64,000 nt of DNA from Paenibacillus sp. E222. GTDB taxonomy: Bacteria; Bacillota; Bacilli; Paenibacillales; Paenibacillaceae. The position numbers and the translations under genes were made by a program. The stretch is from positions 2,418,001 to 2,482,000 of the forward strand of contig NZ_CP058552.1 of NCBI RefSeq assembly GCF_013401555.1. Direction: 5' to 3'. How positions within the stretch are numbered: position 1 is the stretch's first letter; each line of letters opens with the position of its first letter. This document shows positions 27,123 to 34,860 of this stretch, piece by piece. The notes under the pieces were generated by a model. The model was given only the letters and a program-made list of their open reading frames with translations, was not told the DNA's origin and did not search any database.

Positions 27123-27737
27123 ATGATGCTGAAAAAGTATAAATGGACATGGATGCTGCTAGGGCTTGCGCTGATCATGGCGGTGTATTTAATGTGGGGC
27201 ACCGTTTTTGCCAGCAAGGAAAAGTTACCCGAAATTCGGGAGATTCAATCCTTTTCGATGGAAAATGTGGATGGAAGCACAGTATCACTGGATGATACCA
27301 AAGGCAAGGTACGTTTGTTCTACTTTTATTTCACCAGTTGTCCGGATGTGTGCCCCATTACGACGTTTACGTTATCCCAGGTGCAGGATCTGTTGAAAGA
27401 GGACGATACCTTTGGCAAGGATGCCTCATTTGTGTCCATCTCGTTTGATCCGAAAGTGGATACCAAGGAGAAGATTAAGGAATTTGCAGATCGATTCCAC
27501 GCGGATTATGATGGCTGGTACTTCCTGCGGGGGGATATGGATCAAACGAAGCAGCTCGCCAAGGAATCGTTCCAGATCCTCATTGAGGGTGAGAACAAGG
27601 ACGATTTTGCCCATATGAACATGATTGGATTGGTGGATCGGAATAATCAATTGCGCAAGGTATACAATGCGTTTAATACAGAGGATGTTGAACCAGCAGT
27701 CATTGCGGAAGACATTCGCAATCTGATCAAGGAATAA
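27123..27737 (+). CDS. SCO1/SenC family cytochrome oxidase assembly protein
   Basis: A 204-residue membrane-anchored thioredoxin-fold protein. One N-terminal helix (about 8-27) is followed by the SCO domain with the copper ligands Cys73 and Cys77 (TSCPDVCPIT) and His164 (DFAHMNM). It loads copper into the CuA site of cytochrome c oxidase. GGAAGGGACG precedes the paired ATGs at 27123 and 27126; an upstream in-frame start at 27081 lacks a site. It follows ctaB, a common pairing in Bacillales. Confidence 0.93.
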   Translation: MMLKKYKWTWMLLGLALIMAVYLMWGTVFASKEKLPEIREIQSFSMENVDGSTVSLDDTKGKVRLFYFYFTSCPDVCPITTFTLSQVQDLLKEDDTFGKDASFVSISFDPKVDTKEKIKEFADRFHADYDGWYFLRGDMDQTKQLAKESFQILIEGENKDDFAHMNMIGLVDRNNQLRKVYNAFNTEDVEPAVIAEDIRNLIKE

Positions 27738-27767
27738 AGATGCATTCATAATAATTTTCGCCAAATA

Positions 27768-27815
27768 AAGAGGCTGCTTCCTGGGTTGAATGGATACCCC
27801 GGCGAGCAGCCTCTT
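27768..27815. terminator. Bidirectional rho-independent terminator
   Basis: AAGAGGCTGCT pairs with AGCAGCCTCTT, with inner CCTGGG/CCCCGG pairing. It sits between the convergent sco and Toprim genes. Confidence 0.82.
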
Positions 27816-27820
27816 ACGGT

Positions 27821-28168
27821 TTAGAACGATGGAAATTCAGGATATTGGATATACGATTCCAATCCGGCTTTCTCCAGCTGAGCGATGATGTATTCATCGG
27901 GAGTTCCCTCCACACCCGCATAACCGCGTCGTGTATACATCTGCACTGCGTCCGGGAAGGCATCTCGCAGCATACCCCTGATTTTTTTGCCCGAACTGTC
28001 ATTATCCATAAATAAGTAGACCTCATCGTAACCAACCTGTTTGCGCAGCGACTCAAGCTTAAGGGAATTCAGTGTTCCAAACGTGCACAAAATGTTGATT
28101 TCGGGTCCTACAAGTCGTTTGAGTTTGCTGCGGTCATTTTTACCTTCCACAATGACATGAATAGGCAT
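27821..28168 (-). CDS. Small stand-alone Toprim domain protein (YusF/RNase M5-like)
   Basis: A 115-residue Toprim domain: VIVEGKNDRSKL carries the catalytic glutamate and FMDNDSSGKKIR the DxD metal site. The C-terminal end is EYIIAQLEKAGLESYI. This is the size of the Toprim part of RNase M5 or of B. subtilis YusF, without further domains. It could act on RNA or DNA phosphodiesters. The start is set at 28168 because AAGAGGTGA lies 8 bases upstream; a GTG at 28177 would overlap the ribosome site. Confidence 0.82.
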   Translation of the reverse strand: MPIHVIVEGKNDRSKLKRLVGPEINILCTFGTLNSLKLESLRKQVGYDEVYLFMDNDSSGKKIRGMLRDAFPDAVQMYTRRGYAGVEGTPDEYIIAQLEKAGLESYIQYPEFPSF

Positions 28169-28177
28169 CATATTCAC

Positions 28178-28544
28178 CTCTTGATCGAGAGCTTATGTCG
28201 ACATTCCCCGGGAAATGTTGCAGCGAAAATCGACTGGATTATATAAAATGGACCTTCTGATTTTTACACGAGCGACTACACTGACAGAAACATCTTTGAT
28301 TGCTAACTTCTTTTCCACATCAGAAATGAATGTCTAAGCAGCAGTGGCCGTTCCGATTACGGATCGTCCATTCCTAATGAGGATAGTTAAGAAGAAATCC
28401 GTAGATGAAGAAGTCACTTCGTTCGTGTGTAAATATCAGTCCATTTTATATAGTTTAGCTGTAAATGGGGGAATGATGCAAAGCCAAGAAAAATACAAGC
28501 CTTTCGGTTGTCAAAGGGGTTGGATATAGAACATCCTGATAAGG
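28178..28544. other. Intergenic region without a convincing gene
   Basis: Several short frames exist, the longest convincing ATG being at 28377 (50 codons), but none has a ribosome site or recognisable product. No hairpin terminator for the MFS gene is apparent. I see nothing functional that I can support. Confidence 0.5.
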
Positions 28545-29720
28545 TCAACTCAGTATGCTTTTAGGATCAGACAGGGAAGCTTCCCGTCTGGCTGTGAAGT
28601 AAGGGAGCAGCATAATGCCGATCATCAATAATACAAAGGCAATGAAATACGGCGATAAACCCACACGAAGCTGTCCTGCTGTGATTGGGCCGATGAAAGA
28701 ACCGATGGAGGTAGCAATGGATTGTAAAGAGAAGATACGACCCAGCTTGTTTCCGCCGCTTAAATGAATAAAGAGTGTTGCCATGGCTGGGAAAATAATG
28801 CCTTTGGACATCCCCAGAACGAAAAGCACGGAAGACAACGGAATTTGTGGTATCGCCGCCATAACAAAGAAACATAAAGACATCAGCAGCACGCCTGCAA
28901 TCAACCGCAGTTTGGGGGAATAACGGTTGAGAAATAGCATGCTCAGAGTAAATAGTGCTCCAACACTGATAATGGAAAACAAAAGACCGGTAGACATCAT
29001 GGACGAATGTCCGCCTCCACGCAGAGGCAGTTCAAAAAAAAGAATTCCTTGAGCACAAGCAATAACAAGGGGCAGAGCAAAGTATCGCCAGGATACGGGC
29101 AGGAATTTTCTTTTTTCTCCAGCCAGGTTGCTAGGCATGGCGGGCTCGGTCACTTTTTCGTGCTGAACCTCAGCGAGGCCTTTGGGCATGGATAACCATG
29201 CGATAACACCTGACAGAATGAGCAGATAACCGAGACTTGCAAAGGTGGCGGAAAATCCTAAAGCTCCGACGATCAATGCGCCTGCGGCGGGGGACACCAC
29301 GGATGCCAGCGTATGTACGACGCCATGACCTGACATATACTTGCCTTGCTTAATTGGATCGCTTGATAGTTGCGCTAGCAGTGCGAGACAGGCCGGAGAC
29401 AGAAAAGCAAGTACAAACCCGCTGACGGAGCGCAGGGCGAGCAGCTGCCATGGCGTATGGATTTGAGCCTGGATTAGCAAAATGATGCCTGCACCCAGCA
29501 AACTGAATACAATGTAACGACGGCTGCCATGTTTGTCGATTTGGGTTCCGGCAATCAGATTGCCTGGGAGATGAGTCAAGGAATAGATGCCCATCATCCA
29601 GCCGATGAAGGTCGGGGCCGCCCCGAGCGAGATAGCGAAAGGGGTCAAGATTGGATACTGCGCGTGCAGATCAAAAACAGCAAGGAACAAAAATAGATAT
29701 AGCCAGATGGCCGTTTTCAC
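28545..29720 (-). CDS. MFS transporter
   Basis: A 391-residue major facilitator with 12 predicted helices. Typical features are the loop 2-3 motif NLIAGTQIDKHGSRRYIV, equivalent to the conserved GxLaDrxGrr, and a symmetrical second half beginning KFLPVSWRYFALPL. Drug/proton antiporter-like permeases have this size. Substrate and direction are unknown. It stands alone, divergent from the cell-wall cluster beginning at 29.9 kb. AGGAGGGG lies 10 bases before the ATG. Confidence 0.85.
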   Translation of the reverse strand: MKTAIWLYLFLFLAVFDLHAQYPILTPFAISLGAAPTFIGWMMGIYSLTHLPGNLIAGTQIDKHGSRRYIVFSLLGAGIILLIQAQIHTPWQLLALRSVSGFVLAFLSPACLALLAQLSSDPIKQGKYMSGHGVVHTLASVVSPAAGALIVGALGFSATFASLGYLLILSGVIAWLSMPKGLAEVQHEKVTEPAMPSNLAGEKRKFLPVSWRYFALPLVIACAQGILFFELPLRGGGHSSMMSTGLLFSIISVGALFTLSMLFLNRYSPKLRLIAGVLLMSLCFFVMAAIPQIPLSSVLFVLGMSKGIIFPAMATLFIHLSGGNKLGRIFSLQSIATSIGSFIGPITAGQLRVGLSPYFIAFVLLMIGIMLLPYFTARREASLSDPKSILS

Positions 29721-29861
29721 ATAAGCCCCTCCTTGTTAAGCGATGCATATTCAATTACTGGTCATGATGTGTTCCCCGTTCCTTGGACAGAACCTCATGG
29801 TACTACTTGTACGCCCGGCGGGACGAACTTAGACCGTTTATTTTTACATAGGAGGGCTTAG

Positions 29862-29891
29862 CTGACAGCAGCTTCGGAAATCATGTATAAT
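29862..29891 (+). promoter_or_regulatory. Sigma-A-like promoter of the membrane protein/transglutaminase/PBP cluster
   Basis: CTGACA (29862-29867), 18 bases, then TATAAT (29886-29891) preceded by TG. The next ATG is 46 bases downstream. Confidence 0.6.
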
Positions 29892-29936
29892 ATTCGGGAA
29901 GTGTTAATAATCAACTCTAATACGGAAGGTGTAGTC

Positions 29937-30392
29937 ATGAACATAGAAGTAATTAAAGAGTTTGTGATGCAGAACTGGCTGGTGATTGTGGTTGCGTTGA
30001 TCATTTTGTTCTTTGTTCTGAACGTGGTCAAAACCGTATTGAAATGGGCGATTGCCATCATCATTATTGCGGCTCTACTGATATACAGCGGCATCTCCAT
30101 TGATCAGATCAAACAGACAGTTACTGACGTTCAATCGAGTACGATGGACACATTGAAGAAGGAAGCGACCAGCATGATGCTCAAAGAAGCTTCCAAAGCA
30201 ACATACACCAAGGGACAGGATGGAGCATTTACCATCACAAGCCCCAATGTGGAGATTAAGGGTAGAACGAATTCGGATAAAGTCGATGTTACATTCCGGG
30301 GGATCTCAGTGGGTGAATGGAAGGTCGACAATGAAACGATACGAACTTTTGTCAAACAGGCACAGGAGAACGGAACAGCACCGTCTTCGTAG
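29937..30392 (+). CDS. Conserved membrane protein, 151 residues
   Basis: A 151-residue protein with two close N-terminal hydrophobic stretches (about 14-34 and 37-53) and a C-terminal domain of about 95 residues with beta-like repeats (GAFTITSPNVEIKGRTNSDKVDVTFRGISVGEW). GGAAGGTG precedes the ATG at 29937. The next gene follows after 18 bases and encodes a membrane transglutaminase, so the two very likely work together at the cell envelope. The family was not recognised. Confidence 0.75.
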   Translation: MNIEVIKEFVMQNWLVIVVALIILFFVLNVVKTVLKWAIAIIIIAALLIYSGISIDQIKQTVTDVQSSTMDTLKKEATSMMLKEASKATYTKGQDGAFTITSPNVEIKGRTNSDKVDVTFRGISVGEWKVDNETIRTFVKQAQENGTAPSS

Positions 30393-30410
30393 TAAAGGAG
30401 GAATGGATAC

Positions 30411-31559
30411 GTGCTGCAAAGTTGGCTGGATAGTCTGAAAGAATTCAACGGCATAACGATTATGCTGCTGCTGATTGTGGCTGCTTCATTGCTTCAGGGG
30501 TGGTCCAGAGGTGCTTCGCGTTCGGCAGGAAGACTCTTTGGATTCCTCATGGATGGCATTATGGCGGTCATTGGTATTCTGTTATCCATCGGTTTAACCT
30601 TATGGCTTGCGCCATATGTTCAGCAATGGTTGTCTGTGCATGCGGCAGACATGCCGAACCGTGAATTGAACCGATGGGAGCAGATGTATTATACACTGAT
30701 TACGGCCATTGCTGATTTTCCGCTGATGCGGTTTGCCGTGTTGTTTGTAATTAGTTATGGCTTCATCCGATTGGTTCTCGGATTGCTCTCTTCCCTTATT
30801 TTCAGCAGAAGATACAGTGCAGCAGAGCAAGAGAGCAGACCAAAAGGATTTTTCAGCCGCTTTACGGGTGCTGTGATTGGTACAGTTATTGGCTCCGTCC
30901 GCGGGATGATTGTGATTGCCGTGTTGTTCATGATTGTCAGTCTCTATCCGGGCAGCATGTTTAGTCGCTATGTAGAGGCTTCGCCCATTTATATGCAAGG
31001 GGCCAAATCGGTTATAGAGCCATTATCAGGTACTTTCATCAAAGACAAGCTGCCTGTATTTACGCAAGCCGTGCAAAAGGAACTTGGCGCGATCCTGCAA
31101 CGCAAATATGAAGTCATTGACCATAACATTCCGGCGGATATTGAATCTGCGGCAAAAGAAATTGTGAAAGGTCAAACGACAGATGAAGCCAAAGCCAGGG
31201 CATTATATGACTGGGTAGGTTCTCGCATTCAATATGACTATGGCAAAGTGGATGACTATGAGCAAAAGGGCATATGGCACGAGCAGACGCCACAGAATAC
31301 ATTTGATACACGTCAAGGCGTATGTATCGATTACGCTCGTCTATATGCGGTTATGGCTCGTTCACAGGGGCTGGAAGTCAAAGTGGTTACAGGTCTTGGT
31401 TATAACGGGCAGGGTGGATATGGTCCGCATGCCTGGAATGAAATATATTTGAGTGATTCGGAAAGCTGGGTTCCGCTTGACCCTACTTGGGCAATCAGTG
31501 GCGATTGGTTCAATCCTCCTAACTTTGCCGATACCCATCTGAAAGATCAATCAGCTTAA
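30411..31559 (+). CDS. Membrane-anchored transglutaminase-like protein
   Basis: A 382-residue protein starting at GTG after AAAGGAGG. The first 190 residues hold about five membrane helices resembling CvpA-type domains (GFLMDGIMAVIGILLSIGL; GTVIGSVRGMIVIAVLFM). The C-terminal 150 residues are a transglutaminase-like domain with the triad Cys in DTRQGVCIDYARL, His in GPHAWNEIY and Asp in VPLDPTW. Such domains act as proteases or crosslinkers of the envelope. Its position between a small membrane protein and a PBP points to cell-wall work. Confidence 0.85.
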   Translation: MLQSWLDSLKEFNGITIMLLLIVAASLLQGWSRGASRSAGRLFGFLMDGIMAVIGILLSIGLTLWLAPYVQQWLSVHAADMPNRELNRWEQMYYTLITAIADFPLMRFAVLFVISYGFIRLVLGLLSSLIFSRRYSAAEQESRPKGFFSRFTGAVIGTVIGSVRGMIVIAVLFMIVSLYPGSMFSRYVEASPIYMQGAKSVIEPLSGTFIKDKLPVFTQAVQKELGAILQRKYEVIDHNIPADIESAAKEIVKGQTTDEAKARALYDWVGSRIQYDYGKVDDYEQKGIWHEQTPQNTFDTRQGVCIDYARLYAVMARSQGLEVKVVTGLGYNGQGGYGPHAWNEIYLSDSESWVPLDPTWAISGDWFNPPNFADTHLKDQSA

Positions 31560-31664
31560 CATTACGCCGGACATGGGTCCGGGAGATGACGACGTTGCCA
31601 GGTTATCATGCCGAGGCTGTAAAGTCTGGACGGTATGCATCAAGTCATGAAAGAGGTAGGATGA

Positions 31665-33668
31665 ATGAACAATCATTCAAAAGAGAAGGACGAACTTACG
31701 GACAAGCGGCGCTTCAGTTACCGAATGAACGTATTTTTCTTCGCTTCCTTTATTATTTTTAGCGTTATTATTGTACGGCTGGCATTTTTGCAATTCGTGG
31801 AAGGGCCTGAGCTCAGTCAGGAGGAAGCGAGCAACATTACCAAAGATGTACCGCTCGCTCCCGTGAGAGGAACGATCTATGATTCCACGGGCGAGGTCAA
31901 GCTGGCTTACTCCAAGCCAATTCAATCCTTGTATCTGACCTTATACAAAAATTATGGAGATGTAGATGGCAAACCCAATCCGAATATAGCGGAAGTGGAG
32001 GACATCGCCACCCGGCTGCATGATGTTTTTGAGCAGTATAAGAAAAAGGATTCCGAGGCCCTTACGGTCGATAACATCTTAGAAGCCATGGACCTCAATT
32101 CGCGTAAAGCGAACGGGTTCATGCCACGTCTGATCAAGAGTGACCTGTCCGATGAGGAAGTGGCTTATTTCTTGCAGCACAAGGATGAATTCAAGGGAAT
32201 TCAGATTGTAGAGGAAAGTGTGCGTTATTATGATCCGGATACGGTAGCCGTTCAGACGATTGGTTATCTCAAAAAGTTCAAAAGCTCCAAATCGTTGAAA
32301 AAGTACCAAGAGATTGATGAGGCCAATAAAAAGCAAACGGACCCAGGGCTTGTATACACCGAGAATGAGTTTGTTGGCTTTGATGGACTGGAACTGCAAT
32401 ATCAGGATGTTCTGCGGGGCAAAAGCGGTTATAACTCCGTGGACGTTGACTTACGGAACTTGCCTGAAGGTGTAGCAGGCTCTACCCCACCCCAAAAAGG
32501 GTATGACCTGATTTCAACCATTAACAAAAATGTTCAGGTGAAAACGGAACAAGCGATACTGGATCAACTAAGCTGGCTGCATACACATCAGGTCTCCGGT
32601 AAGCTGCATCCCAATGCAAAAACAGGTTTTGCAGTCGCAATGGAAGTGGACACAGGGAAAATCGTTGCTGCTGCCAGTATGCCGGATTACGACACGAATG
32701 TGTGGAGAACTGGCGGTATAAGTACGGAAGATTACGATAGAATAAAATATATTTATCAAAATGGTACCATTCGTGGATTCCCGCCAGACGATTCAGGTAA
32801 ACGGGCGGAATCGGTTGTATTGCTTGGTTCCACAATCAAACCACTTAGTGTATTAATTGGTTTGAAGGAAGGTTTCTTCACGACCAATTCCGTTTATTCG
32901 GACAGAGGATCTACGACATTTGGGGGGGACAACCGCAGAGTACAGAACTCTTCCGGTCACGTATATGGTCTGCTGACTCCTCATGATGCGATTCGTCATT
33001 CTTCCAACGTTTTCATGATTGATGAAATCGGCAAGAAGCTGTACTCCAAGTATGGCGCCAAGGGTATTGGCGTATGGGATAAGTACATGGAGCAATTCGG
33101 TCTTGGTGTGTCTACAGGAGTAGACTTGCCTAATGAGAAGTATGGTCTCAAAGAATATGAGAATGAATTGGAGAGTTCTTTAACACGTCTGGTATATGCT
33201 TCCTTTGGACAACAAGGGAAATATACAACGATGCAGCTGGCACAGTATGCTACGATGCTAGCGAATAAAGGAAAACGAATGCAGCCACAATTAGTCAGTG
33301 AGTTCCGTGATTCGGAAGGCAATGTGGTTGAGAAAATGAAACCGAAGGTGCTCAGCACAGTCGATTTTAATGATGCTTACTGGAATGAAGTACAGCGAGG
33401 CATGGCAACCGAAGTAACGGCGTTTAGTGGATTCCCTTATGACTTTGCCAGAAAAACAGGTACATCCACACAGTTAGTCGGAGGCAAATTGGTGGATAAC
33501 GGGGTATTTATTGCTTACGCTCCACGCAACAATCCGAAGCTGGCTGTGGCTGTGGTCATCCCGGAAGGGGGCTTCGGCTCGAACAGTGCGGCTCCCGTAG
33601 CACGTGCGATCTTCGACGCGTATGACGAGGAGTTCGGTCTGGACGGTGTACCGAAAAAAAATCCGTAG
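31665..33668 (+). CDS. Class B penicillin-binding protein (transpeptidase), copy 1
   Basis: A 667-residue PBP2-type transpeptidase crosslinking peptidoglycan outside the membrane. One N-terminal anchor helix (about 18-38) is followed by the dimerisation domain with PLAPVRGTIYDSTG. The catalytic domain carries Ser389 in GSTIK, the SxN motif Ser446-Ser447-Asn448, and KTGTS at 597-601. It starts at ATG after AAGAGGTAGG. It is strongly similar throughout to the 659-residue PBP at 40113. The two flank an AT-rich island. Confidence 0.94.
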   Translation: MNNHSKEKDELTDKRRFSYRMNVFFFASFIIFSVIIVRLAFLQFVEGPELSQEEASNITKDVPLAPVRGTIYDSTGEVKLAYSKPIQSLYLTLYKNYGDVDGKPNPNIAEVEDIATRLHDVFEQYKKKDSEALTVDNILEAMDLNSRKANGFMPRLIKSDLSDEEVAYFLQHKDEFKGIQIVEESVRYYDPDTVAVQTIGYLKKFKSSKSLKKYQEIDEANKKQTDPGLVYTENEFVGFDGLELQYQDVLRGKSGYNSVDVDLRNLPEGVAGSTPPQKGYDLISTINKNVQVKTEQAILDQLSWLHTHQVSGKLHPNAKTGFAVAMEVDTGKIVAAASMPDYDTNVWRTGGISTEDYDRIKYIYQNGTIRGFPPDDSGKRAESVVLLGSTIKPLSVLIGLKEGFFTTNSVYSDRGSTTFGGDNRRVQNSSGHVYGLLTPHDAIRHSSNVFMIDEIGKKLYSKYGAKGIGVWDKYMEQFGLGVSTGVDLPNEKYGLKEYENELESSLTRLVYASFGQQGKYTTMQLAQYATMLANKGKRMQPQLVSEFRDSEGNVVEKMKPKVLSTVDFNDAYWNEVQRGMATEVTAFSGFPYDFARKTGTSTQLVGGKLVDNGVFIAYAPRNNPKLAVAVVIPEGGFGSNSAAPVARAIFDAYDEEFGLDGVPKKNP

Positions 33669-33821
33669 TTCATTTATTTTAAGGCTGAATTAATATACTC
33701 CCAATAGTAGACATTATTAAATGGTCTACTCTTTGGGAGTATTTTTCATTTTAATTATGATATGTTCATGATTGAGTGAGATAGAATTAGATTATTCGTA
33801 TACATGTTTTTTTAGTCATGG

Positions 33822-33850
33822 TTGAGATTATAAAGGATAAATGGTATAAT
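33822..33850 (+). promoter_or_regulatory. Sigma-A promoter of the small secreted protein
   Basis: TTGAGA (33822-33827), 17 bases, TATAAT (33845-33850) with an extended TGG before it. The leader to the ATG is about 40 bases. Confidence 0.7.
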
Positions 33851-33898
33851 ATTCTTGTAATTACAAATTTGAATTTATTCGCAGAAGGAGTGTTCAGA

Positions 33899-34354
33899 AT
33901 GAAAAAAAGTAAGATTCTATTAACTGGGTTAACTAGTGTTGTTTTTCTGTCGTTGGCCTCTCCTATTTTTGCTGATACTACTAATAACCTTGATTCAACT
34001 TTTAATGTTCCAGTAAGCAAAGATGTTATAAGTACTGTAAAACAAAATGACTTAATACAGGCCATGGGAACGACAAAAAACTATGCTTGGGGAGAGCTCA
34101 GCACAGATATTTATTTATCAGGAACAATGAAAATAACAACTTCGCCAGATAAAGCGCATGAAGGTATGAGAGGTAGTGTTTATGTAACTATATATAAACG
34201 AGGTGAACCCCAAGCAGTGCACTCATTTACATTGATGGATGGTGGTCTAGTAAATAATAATATTACTCTCAAAGGATATTATGGGTACCATTATATTGAT
34301 GTTGTCTCAATGGAGACACCTATGTGGAAGGGAACTTACAATGTTACCTACTAG
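33899..34354 (+). CDS. Small secreted protein of unknown function
   Basis: A 151-residue pre-protein with a classic signal peptide (MKKSKILLTGLTSVVFLSLASPIFA, probable cleavage after ADA-type site near residue 26) and a mature part of about 125 residues rich in Thr, Tyr and Asn. The mature part looks like a beta-sandwich (DIYLSGTMKITTSP; RGSVYVTIYKRGEPQAVHSF; YHYIDVVSMETPMWKG) and has no cysteines. AGAAGGAG precedes the ATG. Its AT-rich codon use differs from the flanking PBP gene, suggesting acquisition. It resembles small secreted Bacillus proteins, but no family was recognised. Confidence 0.72.
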   Translation: MKKSKILLTGLTSVVFLSLASPIFADTTNNLDSTFNVPVSKDVISTVKQNDLIQAMGTTKNYAWGELSTDIYLSGTMKITTSPDKAHEGMRGSVYVTIYKRGEPQAVHSFTLMDGGLVNNNITLKGYYGYHYIDVVSMETPMWKGTYNVTY

Positions 34355-34369
34355 ATAAAAAAATCGTTT

Positions 34370-34411
34370 AAACGGCTCAGTCCTATTCTACTAGGATGAG
34401 GCCGTTTTTTT
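34370..34411 (+). terminator. Rho-independent terminator of the secreted-protein gene
   Basis: AACGGCTCAGTCCT pairs with AGGATGAGGCCGTT with one bulge, followed by seven T residues. A group IIC-like intron remnant begins immediately after the T-run. Confidence 0.85.
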
Positions 34412-34512
34412 GTGCGTCACGCATGCGTATAGAGCTAGAGGGTGCAAGTCCTCTATGGGGGTTGGTAATTGCCAAGCATTAGCCAAGAGCAAAATCTTCT
34501 ATGTCAATATAG
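34412..34512 (+). mobile_element. Probable 5' remnant of a group IIC intron
   Basis: Directly after the terminator T-run the sequence reads GTGCGTCACGCATGCG, then GAGGGTGCAAGTCCTC and TTAGCCAAGAGCAA. These match in order the GUGYG 5' end and domain I elements of bacterial class C group II introns (GGGUGnAAGUCCC; UUAGCC..GCAA). Class C introns are known to insert just downstream of terminator hairpins, as here. No reverse transcriptase frame, domain V or 3' end is seen, so only a truncated remnant remains. The right boundary is uncertain. Confidence 0.55.
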
Positions 34513-34778
34513 TATGTATGTTGTGTTTATACGGTGAGAAAGTATTAGGAATAGTTTAACGAAATTCTATTACATTTTATGAGAATATTTTAACTGAAAT
34601 GCTTAAAGTTAGCCGGGTCGTACTGTTCTTGTTTGTTCGACAATGCATAAATACGTACCCAGTTGTTAGTTTGCTAAGGGACGTATCGCCATAATGGCTC
34701 CTTCCTTCTTTGCGTTTACGGATATCTAATTCTTTAACAACAACTAATGAAAGGAGAATTGGAGCATTAAATAAAAAA
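34513..34778. other. AT-rich non-coding stretch
   Basis: No gene, transposase motif or clear hairpin is seen, apart from a GGAGAATTGGAGCATTAA segment that could be a spare ribosome site with no long frame behind it. Confidence 0.45.
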
Positions 34779-34804
34779 AATATTGCGTAACGTTACGCAA
34801 TATT
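34779..34804. promoter_or_regulatory. 26-bp perfect palindrome overlapping a promoter (putative operator)
   Basis: The two 13-base arms are exact reverse complements (left arm AATATTGCGTAAC) around the core GTAACGTTAC. A promoter can be read through it: TTGCGT (34783-34788), 17 bases, TATTAT (34806-34811). The -35 box and most of the spacer lie inside the palindrome, as expected for a repressor site. No T-run follows, which argues against a terminator. Confidence 0.6.
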
Positions 34805-34860
34805 ATATTATAAAATCATCCAGTAAAAACTGGAAATAATTCAGAGTGAGGTTTCCGAAT

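Noticed and set aside
28377..28529. 50-codon + strand frame before the MFS gene end
   Set aside because: No ribosome site, no motif, no promoter or terminator.
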